Assembly (NCBI GenBank): GCA_963775185.1
Contig: CAVZIE010000033.1
Location: 124,001 to 188,000, forward strand
DNA from: JAPSGB01 sp963775185
GTDB lineage: Bacteria; Myxococcota_A; Polyangia; Polyangiales; Polyangiaceae
DNA: 64,000 bases
Direction of reading: 5' to 3'
Part shown: one piece after another, positions 25,440 to 33,442 of the stretch
Position numbering within the stretch: the stretch's first letter is position 1
Layout of the letters: each line of letters starts with the position of its first letter
Made by a program: the position numbers and the translations under genes
The notes under the pieces: generated by a model
The model's database searches: none
Seen by the model: only the letters and a program-made list of their open reading frames with translations
Told to the model about the DNA's origin: nothing

Positions 25440-27065
25440 CTAGCCCTGGGCCGCCGCGCCGACCAGCGACTCGAAGCTCCGGCCGCGCTCGCGCAGGATC
25501 GCCTCGGCGGCGCGCACGCCGCGATCCTGCGCCTCCTCGAACAGCGCCAGGCCGGACAGGTCGGAGTGAGCGAAGTGCACGCGCCCGAGCGGCGCGGCGG
25601 CGCGACGGCGTGCCGGGCCCCAGATGAAGCCGGGACGCGGGCTCACCATGGCGTGGCCCCAGCGGTACACGTCGATGCGCTGGAGCGCGTCGAGCAGATC
25701 GCCGTGGGCGCGGCCGAGATCGCTGACGATGCCGTCGCAGAAGCCCGCGTGGTCGATGGCGGCGAGGCGGCGGCGCGCGTCGGCCGGGTCGGCGTCGGTG
25801 AACGGCTGGTAGTACGTCCACACCGTCGGCCCGTAGTCTGCGAGGGTCTGGTGCGTCGCGACCACGTAGCCGAGCGCCGGGCTGTCGTAGATCACGTTGT
25901 CCCACGCGAACGGAAAGCCCTTGCTGTGCGGCCGGCGCGAAAGGTGCAGGTTCGCGACCATCCACACGCCGTACTTGAAGTCGGCCAGGTGCGCTGGCGG
26001 GTGCTCGCGCCAGGGACGCAGGATGCGCTCGGCGATGAACTTCGGCACCGCCATGATCACGTGTTCGGCGACGTAGCGCACCAGCCGCCCGGTCTTGGCG
26101 TCGAGGGCGCTGAGCTCCACGTTGTCCGCGCCGGGCACGACGTCGGTGACGAGCCAGCCCGTCTTCACACGATCGCCGATGGCGCCGGTCAGGTGCCGCA
26201 CCAGGTGCCCGTTGCCCTCGGGCCAGGCGATGAACGGCGCCGACTCCTTGTGCGGCGCGGCCACGCGCGCGCAGAAGTAGAACATCAGCGCCCAGGCGCT
26301 GGTCGTCGCGAGCGTGAGCGCGTAGTCGTCGCGACACGCGTACTCCAGGTACCAGCGCAGGCGCTTCGAGCGGTATCCGCGCCGGGCCACCCAGTCGGCG
26401 GCGCTCATGCGATCGAGCGCCGTGACCTCCGCGTCGTCCGAACACTGGCTCATCGGGATGGTGAAGGCGCGCCGGCCGCGCGCGTCCTTGAACGCCACCC
26501 AGCGCGCGACCTCGCGGTTGAACGCGGCGAGCTCCGCCTTGTCCGCCGCGCTCGCGCCCTCGTACGGGTACAGGCCCTGGTGCCACGCGCCGTCGATGAA
26601 CAGGCGCTCCTCGGGCTCGCGCACCAGCAGCGTCTCTTTCGGTTGGATGCCGGACTCGAACACGTCCATCTCGCGCAGCAGCGCGACCAGCGCGCGGTTC
26701 TCGGCGGTGGGCGCCGGCACGTAGTGCGCGCCCCAGGGATAAGGCACCACGCCATCGGTGCCGTAGGTCGAGGTGCCGCCGGGGCGCGGCTCGAGATCGA
26801 GCACCACGTAGTCGCGCTCGCCGAGGCGCTCCAGGCGCCACGCCGCGCTGAGGCCGCTCGGTCCCGAGCCGACGATCGCGACGCCGACCTTCACCGCCGG
26901 CCCCGTCGCGTGCTCGACCGTGGCGTCGCGCAGCCGGTGCCCGACGCTCATGGCCGCGCCGCGGATCTCGCCGGGGATATCCCGCGCACGCCGGCGCTTG
27001 CACGCCTCGGCGGCCAGCGGCGCGCCGAGCAGCAGCGTCAGGGCTTCGCGGCGCGAGAGCGACAC
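25440..27065 (-). CDS. FAD-dependent amine oxidase/phytoene-desaturase-like oxidoreductase with Tat signal
   Basis: A 541-aa flavoprotein. GTG 27065 is chosen because it opens with a twin-arginine signal (LSRREALTLLLGAPLAAEAC) with a possible lipobox Cys22, and lies 4 bp after the upstream gene. The dinucleotide-binding motif VAIVGSGPSGLSAAWRLE follows at about residue 60, then VVLDLEPRPGGTS. The C-terminal FAD contact region has GRVHFAHSDLSGLALFEEAQDRGVRAAEAIL. Folded with FAD, it would be exported to the periplasm. Related flavin amine oxidases act on amines, carotenoids or protoporphyrinogen. The substrate is unknown. Confidence 0.82.
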   Translation of the reverse strand: MSLSRREALTLLLGAPLAAEACKRRRARDIPGEIRGAAMSVGHRLRDATVEHATGPAVKVGVAIVGSGPSGLSAAWRLERLGERDYVVLDLEPRPGGTSTYGTDGVVPYPWGAHYVPAPTAENRALVALLREMDVFESGIQPKETLLVREPEERLFIDGAWHQGLYPYEGASAADKAELAAFNREVARWVAFKDARGRRAFTIPMSQCSDDAEVTALDRMSAADWVARRGYRSKRLRWYLEYACRDDYALTLATTSAWALMFYFCARVAAPHKESAPFIAWPEGNGHLVRHLTGAIGDRVKTGWLVTDVVPGADNVELSALDAKTGRLVRYVAEHVIMAVPKFIAERILRPWREHPPAHLADFKYGVWMVANLHLSRRPHSKGFPFAWDNVIYDSPALGYVVATHQTLADYGPTVWTYYQPFTDADPADARRRLAAIDHAGFCDGIVSDLGRAHGDLLDALQRIDVYRWGHAMVSPRPGFIWGPARRRAAAPLGRVHFAHSDLSGLALFEEAQDRGVRAAEAILRERGRSFESLVGAAAQG

Positions 27066-27069
27066 GCCG

Positions 27070-28404
27070 TCACAGACAGCAGAACGTCGTCGGATTCGCC
27101 GGCGTGACGGAGCCCGTTGGCTGGCCGCCGCTCGGCGAGGCCGGACACGTGACGGTGGTCTGCGTCGTGTCGGTGAGGAAGTGGGAGAAGACGTCGTTGG
27201 TCGATGCGAACGGGCCGCACTGCGGGGACGCCCCGCCGTAGGTGACCGTCGCGTCCGGCGTGCCCACACAGCCGTTCGCCGCCCACAGCTCGACCTTGCC
27301 GGAACAGTTGCCGCTGGGCGCATCGCACTGGCAGGCGGAGCAATCACGCGTGTCGCTGGACGGCGTGTTGTCGTACACGACCGTCTTGTTCGTGAACACG
27401 CTGGGCGACGGGCACGCCACGTCGCCGTCCTTGTAGATGCACGTGCCCTTGTTGAACGCCGACGCCGCGGGCGCGACGCAGCTCGAGCTGCCGGTGCAAC
27501 CGCTCGCCCCGGGCGTCGGCGGCGTCGGCGGCGTACACCCGCGCGCCTTCAACTTCCACGGATCCGGCTTGGTCACAACCACCGGGTTCGGCGAGCACGA
27601 GCCGCCGGTCGCGGTGACCGCGGACGTCACGTTGGCGCTCGTACTGGTGAACGCCCCGGCGTCGGCGGGCTGGGTGAAGTGCACGCAGTCGCCGGAGTTG
27701 AACGTGCTGAAATCGAGGGTGACGGCGTTGCCCGAGCCGCAGCTGGCCGCCGCGTACAAGGTGGCTTGCGGTCCCCCGCAGGTCACGCCGGTCGCGCCGC
27801 CACACGTGCACTGGCAACCCGCGGGCACCGACGGATCGAGGTACGCCGTTAGAAAGGCGTTCGGATACAGCGTGTCGCACGCCGGTGGGCTCTTCGAATA
27901 GTCCCCGGTGTAGAGCGCGAGCGGGCCGCTCCAACCCGCCGGAATCGTCTGGCAGAGATACCCCGCACCCTTGCAGTCCGGATCCTCGCAGTCGATCAGC
28001 TTGTCGCCGTCGTCGTCGATACCGTTGGTGCAGTTCTCGTTGCCCGTACCGCCGCCGCTGCCGCCGGCACCGCTCTGCCCGGCGCTGCCGCTGGCGCCCG
28101 CCGTGCCGCCGCTGCCGCTCGCGCCGGCGCTTCCGCCCACGCCGCCGGTGCCACCGCCGGCTGTGCCGCCCGTGCCGCTCATCCCCGCGCTGCCGCTCGT
28201 TCCGCCGACGCCGCCGGTGCCGCTGGTGCCGCCGGTGCCGCTGCCGCTGGTGCCACCGGTGCCGACGCTGGCGTCGTCGAACTGGTCGTCGGGGATGAAG
28301 CTGTGATCGGGAAAGCCGCAGCCCGCATATGCGAGTGCGACGACGGCCGCGCCGCCCAGCCCCGCTACGACGCGGACAAGCAGCGAATCAGAACGTACCC
28401 GCAA
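27070..28404 (-). CDS. Cys-rich surface lipoprotein with Gly/Ser/Thr linker
   Basis: A 444-aa protein with a lipoprotein signal (LAYAGCGFPD, Cys29). It then has a ~75-residue Gly/Ser/Thr linker (TGGTSGSGTGGTSG-type) and a NENCTNGIDDDGDKLIDCEDPDC motif, the Asp-rich pattern used by MopE-like and myxobacterial surface proteins. The rest has about 25 Cys in pairs and beta-rich segments, ending FCCL. It is likely outer-membrane anchored and disulfide-stabilised. It overlaps the upstream TPR gene by 17 bp and is followed 4 bp later by the flavin oxidoreductase gene. Confidence 0.75.
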   Translation of the reverse strand: MRVRSDSLLVRVVAGLGGAAVVALAYAGCGFPDHSFIPDDQFDDASVGTGGTSGSGTGGTSGTGGVGGTSGSAGMSGTGGTAGGGTGGVGGSAGASGSGGTAGASGSAGQSGAGGSGGGTGNENCTNGIDDDGDKLIDCEDPDCKGAGYLCQTIPAGWSGPLALYTGDYSKSPPACDTLYPNAFLTAYLDPSVPAGCQCTCGGATGVTCGGPQATLYAAASCGSGNAVTLDFSTFNSGDCVHFTQPADAGAFTSTSANVTSAVTATGGSCSPNPVVVTKPDPWKLKARGCTPPTPPTPGASGCTGSSSCVAPAASAFNKGTCIYKDGDVACPSPSVFTNKTVVYDNTPSSDTRDCSACQCDAPSGNCSGKVELWAANGCVGTPDATVTYGGASPQCGPFASTNDVFSHFLTDTTQTTVTCPASPSGGQPTGSVTPANPTTFCCL

Positions 28405-29434
28405 CGTTGACTCCCGTAAGCGAAGGCGTGGTGACCACGTCGAAGCGCAAGCGATTCCGCGCCGTGTCCTCGTCTTGCTGCGCCGGCGGCGGCTTGTCGG
28501 ACGAACCGCCGCCGAGCAGCATCACCGCCGCGACGCCGACGCCCACCACGCCCACGCCGAGGGTGACGCCGGTGAGCGTCGAGTACAGCTTGCCCTTGTC
28601 TTGAGTGCCCGACAGGCGGGCCGGGCAGACGCTGCCGCGGCAGCCGCTGTCGAGGTCGCTCTTGGCGCCGTTGCGCAGGATGTAGAACACGCCGGAAGCC
28701 GCAAGGCTCGCGACACCGACACCGCCGATGACCCAGGGCACGACGGAGTGCTTCTCCGGTGGCGGCGTGGGTTTCGGCTCCTCGGGCGGCGTCTCCGCGG
28801 GGTTCGACTCCTCCGGCCCCGTGGTCTTGTGGAGCAGCTCCGGCGGCGGCACCAGATCAACGGTCTTGGTCTCGCCCTCGGCGATGGTGACGTCCTGATC
28901 GAAGTGTCCCTTGCCGGGGATCGTCGCGACGATGTGGTGCTGCCCCGGGTCGACCGCGAACTCCTTGCCGAGCTTGGCCTCGCCGACGTCTACGCTGTCC
29001 AGCTCGATGCGCGCCGTCTCCGCGCCTTCGCCCCGGTTGATCACCAGCTTCGGGATGCGCTTCTCGAGCGCCTCGCGGGCTTCGCTGATCTGGCCGGCCT
29101 CCTTCGCCTTCGTCTGCTGCGCCTCGTACTCCGCCATGCGGTAGTCGCCGAGGGCCTCGTTCAGCCGGCCGAGGTTCTCCTTGCAGCGGCCCAGATGGAA
29201 GCGCACCTGCGGGCTCAGCTTGACCTTGGCCACGCCTTCGAACTTGCTGAGCGCGCCGGCCCAGTCGCCGGCGGCTTCCAGGCTCACGCCCTGCCTGAAG
29301 AGCGTGCGCGCCTTCGACAGCTCCGCGGCGCTCTGCGCATACACGGGCGTGGCGACGGTCGCGCCGCCGAGCGCCAGTACCAGTCCCAGGGTCGCGGCGC
29401 GCGCCGTTCCCCGCATGGTTCGCTGTCCAATCAC
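28388..29434 (-). CDS. TPR protein with signal peptide and membrane segment (PEGA-like middle)
   Basis: A 348-aa protein with a Sec signal peptide ending VATPVYAQS (about residue 34). It has tetratricopeptide-like helices (ARTLFRQGVSLEAAGDWAGALSKFE, VRFHLGRCKENLGRLNEALGDYRMAEYEA), then a small beta domain (ARIELDSVDVGEAKLGKEFAVDPGQHHIVATIPGKGHFDQDVTIAEGET) like PEGA domains. A Pro/Glu-rich linker follows, then a hydrophobic helix (VVPWVIGGVGVASLAASGVFYIL) and a second one near 310. This layout is common in myxobacterial envelope proteins. It is the first gene of the leftward operon. Confidence 0.75.
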   Translation of the reverse strand: MIGQRTMRGTARAATLGLVLALGGATVATPVYAQSAAELSKARTLFRQGVSLEAAGDWAGALSKFEGVAKVKLSPQVRFHLGRCKENLGRLNEALGDYRMAEYEAQQTKAKEAGQISEAREALEKRIPKLVINRGEGAETARIELDSVDVGEAKLGKEFAVDPGQHHIVATIPGKGHFDQDVTIAEGETKTVDLVPPPELLHKTTGPEESNPAETPPEEPKPTPPPEKHSVVPWVIGGVGVASLAASGVFYILRNGAKSDLDSGCRGSVCPARLSGTQDKGKLYSTLTGVTLGVGVVGVGVAAVMLLGGGSSDKPPPAQQDEDTARNRLRFDVVTTPSLTGVNVAGTF

Positions 29435-29524
29435 GGCTTCGACATCCTAGTTCACCGGTCACGATTCGGCTACGTCGACGTTTCCCGGGCGCCATCGCGA
29501 CCCCGCTCCGGCGACCCCGCCCCG

Positions 29525-29592
29525 ATTCCGCGCCGGACCGGCATGCAGGCCAATCGCCCGGGTTTCCGGGTGATGTCGGTCCGGCGCGGAAC
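29525..29592. repeat. Dispersed palindromic repeat, outward-facing pair
   Basis: A perfect reverse unit (ATTCCGCGCCGGACCGGCAT, 29525-29544) is followed after 28 bp by a forward unit (ATGTCGGTCCGGCGCGGAAC, 29573-29592). The order is opposite to the pair at 24225, so the units are independent building blocks. It lies between two leftward genes. Confidence 0.8.
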
Positions 29593-29625
29593 CCCTCGAT
29601 CCGGGGCCGATCTCGCTCGCGGTTC

Positions 29626-30463
29626 TCAGGCCGGCTGCCCCGCGACGCGTGTCTGGCGCTCGGCCTCGGCGATCATGCGCGAATACGCGTCGAAGCGGTC
29701 GTCGTTGGTGGCCGGATCGCGGACCGAGCGCGGCGCGCCGGGGAGCGGTGTCGGCTGGCGGCCGTACCCCGTCGAGCCGGTGAACGACAGCACGCTGGAC
29801 ACCCGGCTACCGCGATCCACCCGCGCGCCACAGCGCTCCGCCAGGAGGTCCACCACGCGATCCGAGATCGCGCGCCGCCCCCTCGCTCGGCCCGTCGAGA
29901 ATCGAGAAATCGAAGCTCCGGGCGTCGATGCGCGCGACCCACGGCACGGTGAAGAAGTGGATGTCCGCCGCGGCGAACGCGTCCAGCTGGTGGCCCGAGC
30001 CGAGCGTCTCGCGGAACACCTGGATGTCCGCAGCGCTCGGCACGACCGCGCGGAACGTGCTGCTCGACGCGGCGGGCGAGCGGATCGAGGGCCGCGGCCC
30101 GCCGCCGATCTGCACCTCGCCGCGGACGATCGTCACCACGCCGGCGTACGGCACCGGGATCGCGCGCTCGCGCAGCTGGATCACGAGCTGGCCGGGCTGG
30201 AGCTCGACGGCGCTGACCGTCACGATTCGTCGCTCGGCGTCGTGGCCGACCGCGGGATCGACGATCGCCACGCGGTAGCCGTAGGCCGCGAGCGCCTGTG
30301 CAAGTTCGCCCGCCTGCTGCGCGTCGCCGATGGCGCGCACCACGCCCCAGTGCCCGGGCTTGAGCTTGTTGCGGAGATCGTAGGCCACCAGACCGGTCGT
30401 CTGTGCGAGCCGGGAGTAATCGACGTCGTTCCCCTCGAAGGGAGGGCCCAGCAACACAAGCAT
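29626..30463 (-). pseudogene. Conserved hypothetical protein, single frameshift
   Basis: The first frame gives MLVLLGPPFEGNDVDYSRLAQTTGLVAYDLRNKLKPGHWGVVRAIGDAQQAGELAQALAAYGYRVAIVDPA through FFTVPWVARIDARSFDFSILDGPSEG. It then loses sense, while the next frame continues AISDRVVDLLAERCGARVDRGSRVSSVLSFTGSTGYGRQ to the stop at 29626. Removing one G from the five-G run at 29878-29882 restores a single ~279-aa protein. I do not recognise the family. It has no signal peptide. The start at ATG 30463 is preferred to 30508. It is divergent from the DUF350 gene. Confidence 0.6.
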
Positions 30464-30675
30464 GACCGCGGTTCCCTCGAGCGCGGAGTGTAACGGAAGG
30501 CGGCGCAAATGGCCGCGAAATGCGCGGAAGCGCTCCCCGGCTGGAGCACGGAACCCCGCGAACCTCCGACGTATTTCCGGCTGCCCGGAGCGCGACGGAT
30601 GCGATGCGTGGTCGAAAAGCCCGGGCGGATCATGTTACACGACAGTCGACAACCTCGTCGGGGAGAGGCTCCAAG

Positions 30676-30900
30676 ATGGACATCAACTGGGCACCGTTCG
30701 TCAAAGCGCTGGTCGCATCGATCGTCTACTCGATGATCGGCATCATGATGTTCGCGGCGAGTTTCCTGATCATCAAGCTGGTCACGCCGTTCTCGCTCCG
30801 GAAGGAGATCGAGGAAGATCAGAACACGGCCTTGGCCGTGCTCATCGGGTCCGTGATCCTTGGGCTCAGCATCATCATCGCCGCCGCCATCGGAGGCTGA
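30676..30900 (+). CDS. DUF350 family small membrane protein
   Basis: A 74-aa protein from ATG 30676. It has two hydrophobic helices, ALVASIVYSMIGIMMFAASFLIIKLV and ALAVLIGSVILGLSIIIAAAI, separated by the charged FSLRKEIEEDQN that marks DUF350 (YjfL-type) proteins. The function is unknown. DUF350 genes are frequently found next to membrane-anchored spermidine-synthase-like genes, and that pairing holds here (the next gene overlaps). The longer frame from 30520 adds unrelated sequence and is not used. Confidence 0.8.
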   Translation: MDINWAPFVKALVASIVYSMIGIMMFAASFLIIKLVTPFSLRKEIEEDQNTALAVLIGSVILGLSIIIAAAIGG

Positions 30901-32451
30901 CCCGGGGGCGTGGGCGCCCGCGCCCGCGCCGGACCCCGCGCGGCGGCGTCGCGCGTCGCTGCTGCTGGCGATGGTCCTGGTCATCGCCACCGCTGGCCTG
31001 GTCTACGAGCTGGTGATCGCCGCGGTCGCGAGCTACGTGCTCGGCGACTCGGTCACGCAGTTCTCGACGGTCATCGGCGTCTACCTGTCGGCGCTCGGCA
31101 TCGGCGCGTGGCTGTCCAGGTTCGTCGAGCAGCGGATCGCCCAGGTGTTCGTCGACGTGGAGCTGGGCGCGGCGATCGTCGGCGGGCTCTCGGCACCCGC
31201 GCTGCTGCTCGCGTTCGGCTTCACCAGCGCGTTCCGGCTCGTGCTGTACGCGATCGTGCTGATCGTAGGCGTGCTGGTCGGGCTCGAGCTTCCGCTCTTG
31301 ATGCGGATCCTGCGACGCGAGCTCGCGTTCAAGGAGCTCGTGTCGCGAGCCCTGACCTTCGACTACGCGGGCGCCCTGGTCGGCTCGCTGGCGTTCTCGC
31401 TCTTCCTCGTGCCGCGCCTCGGGCTCGTGCACACGTCCGTGGTGTGCGGCTTCCTGAACGCGGGCGTCGGACTGGCTTCGACGTGGGTCCTCGCCACGCC
31501 GGAGGATCGCGGATCGATGGCCGCGCCGCGTGCCCGCGCCGTGGTGGTGACGCTGCTGTTGCTGGTGCTGCTCCTGGTGTCGGGACGCCTCGCCACCGTC
31601 GCCGAGGCCCAGCTCTACCCGGGACGCGTGCTGTTCGCCGAGCAGTCGCACTACCAGCGCATCATCTTGTCCGACCGCGGCGCGGGCTTCGAGCTGTTCC
31701 TCAACGGCAACCTGCAGTTTTCCGCGGCGGATGAGCATCGCTATCACGAGGCGCTCGTCCACCCCGTGATGGCCGCCGCCGCGCACCGCCGCCACGTGCT
31801 CGTCGGCGGGGGCGGCGACGGCCTCGCGGCACGCGAGATCCTGCGCTGGCCCGACGTGGAGTCGGTCACGCTGGTCGATCTCGATCCAGCGATGACGCAC
31901 CTCGGAACCCGCGACCCGCGCGTGAAGAAGCAGAACGGCGGCTCGCTGTCGGACCCGCGCGTCCACGTGGAGAACGCCGACGCGATGCTGTGGTTCGGCA
32001 CCCACGACGAGCTGTTCGACGTCGTGATCCTCGATTTCCCGATCCGACCAACTACTCCCTGGGCAAGCTCTACTCGAGCCGCTTCTACACCGAGGCGCGA
32101 GATCGCCTCGCGCCAGACGGCGCACTGGTCGTGCAGTCGACCAGCCCGGAGCTCGCCCGCGACTCGTTCTGGTGCATCGCACACACGCTGCAGAGCGTCG
32201 GGCTCCAGGTGCGGCCATACCACGTGTTCGTCCCCTCGTTCGGCGAGTGGGGCTACGTGCTCGCGGAGAAGCACGCTTTCCCCGTCCCGACGGCGCTGCC
32301 GCCAGCGGCGCTCCGCTACCTCGACGCCCGCACGCTGCCGGCGCTGTTCGATCTCCCGCGTGACATCGCCGAGACGCCGACGCGGGAAAACCGCCTCGAC
32401 AACCAGGCGCTCGTCGCCTACTACCTGGCCGCCTGGTCTCGCTGGAACTGA
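30860..32451 (+). pseudogene. Membrane-anchored spermidine synthase-like protein, single frameshift
   Basis: The N-terminal half has six or seven transmembrane helices (LLLAMVLVIATAGLVYELVIAAVASYVLGDSVTQFS..., LLLLVLLLVSGRL). The C-terminal half is a spermidine-synthase Rossmann domain: SHYQRIILSD, LFLNGNLQFSAADEHRYHEALVHP, VLVGGGGDGLAAREILRWPDVESVTLVDLDPAM and VVILDFP. The family then has DPTNYSLGKLYSSRFY, which is present only after restoring one missing base at about 32038-32041. These proteins use decarboxylated SAM in polyamine synthesis, but for membrane forms the reaction is unproven. The start (TTG 30860 or ATG 30971) is uncertain. The gene ends 1 bp before the convergent Uma2 stop. 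Confidence 0.8.
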
Positions 32452-32452
32452 G

Positions 32453-33256
32453 TCAGCGCGGCTTGTAGGCCTTCAGCGCCTCGAGCTCCGCAGCGAGCCG
32501 GTCCGCACGCTCGCCTTCGGCGTCCGCACGGCGCGCCTCGGACTCCGCACGGCGCGTCTCGGCGTCCGCACGGCGCGTCTCGGCGTCCGCACGGCGCGCC
32601 TCGGACTCCGCATGGTGCACCTCGACCGCGGCGGCTTCGCTCGGCACGGGCAGCACGTGGCCGTCCGCATCCACCCAGCGAAGCCAGTCCGTATCCACCG
32701 CATGGAGCGTGCTGCGCACTTTCGCCAGGTAGAGGCCCATGCGCTCGCAGCGCAGCCGGCCCGCCGCGTCCGGCTGCTTGGGGCGGTAGCCGCCGTGAAG
32801 CGGATCGAGAACATGGCCTTCGAGCACGCCCGTGAACGGATCGAACAAGAAGTACTCTCCGACCTTCAAGAGGCGGCTATAGATCTGCATCTTCTCGCCG
32901 CGATCGACCTTCGCGGTCGACTCGCTCAGTAGCTCGATGATGACGTCCGGCGTCTTGCCGTCCTCTTCCCACACGACCCACGCGCGTCGCTCGCGGCGCG
33001 TGGTGTCGAGCACGACGAACACATCCGGCCCACGGAAGTCGTTCTTCCGGGCCTGCGTCTCGCTGAAGTACAGGAACATGTTCCCGCCCACATAGAAGTC
33101 GTCGCAATCGCGCCAGGCGTGCTCCAGCGAGCCGATCAGGATCATCATCTGCTGGACGTGGCGCGCCGTCTCCATCGGCTCACCGTCGTCGTAGACGAGC
33201 TCGTCCGCGCTGGGCGGCGGGCGCGGAATCCGCGGATATTCCGGGGGCTGGGCCAT
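32453..33256 (-). CDS. Uma2 family (DUF820) restriction-endonuclease-fold protein with coiled-coil tail
   Basis: A 267-aa protein. The N-terminal ~190 residues match Uma2: FYVGGNMFLYFSE, FRGPDVFVVLD, then WEEDGKTPDVIIELLSEST, where the Asp and Glu of a PD-(D/E)XK site are visible, and EKMQIYSRLLKVGEYFLFDP. The biological role of the family is unknown; it is abundant in myxobacteria and cyanobacteria. The C-terminal tail is a run of seven-residue repeats (ARRADAE/ TRRAESE) forming an ideal charged coiled coil. That tail is encoded by 21-bp tandem DNA repeats. Confidence 0.85.
   Translation of the reverse strand: MAQPPEYPRIPRPPPSADELVYDDGEPMETARHVQQMMILIGSLEHAWRDCDDFYVGGNMFLYFSETQARKNDFRGPDVFVVLDTTRRERRAWVVWEEDGKTPDVIIELLSESTAKVDRGEKMQIYSRLLKVGEYFLFDPFTGVLEGHVLDPLHGGYRPKQPDAAGRLRCERMGLYLAKVRSTLHAVDTDWLRWVDADGHVLPVPSEAAAVEVHHAESEARRADAETRRADAETRRAESEARRADAEGERADRLAAELEALKAYKPR
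32500..32624 (-). repeat. 21-bp tandem repeat encoding a heptad coiled coil
   Basis: Four clean 21-bp units (32521-32541, 32542-32562, 32563-32583, 32584-32604; e.g. CGTCCGCACGGCGCGCCTCG) with degenerate copies on both sides. One unit equals one heptad, so gain or loss of units would lengthen the coiled coil without a frameshift. Confidence 0.8.
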
Positions 33257-33442
33257 GCGAGCACCTCATGATAGCAGAGCCTCATCGGCCCGCCGACGCG
33301 CCGGTTGCGCTGGGCCGCCCGGAGCCGCTCCGCGCAGCGCGGTCTCGCCGCGACGAACGGCGGTGGGTGCCTGGACAGACCTTGTGGGCGTTGCAGAAGC
33401 GCCAGCGCGTGCAATCGCAGCGCGTCTTCCAACCCCGGCGAT

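Noticed and set aside
27885..28306. Pro/Arg-rich and Pro/Leu-rich frames on the plus strand
   Set aside because: They are the antisense of the Gly/Ser linker of the lipoprotein at 27070-28404.
33257..33442. Possible gene between the Uma2 and kinase genes
   Set aside because: Only short Arg-rich frames without start signals; treated as plain intergenic sequence.
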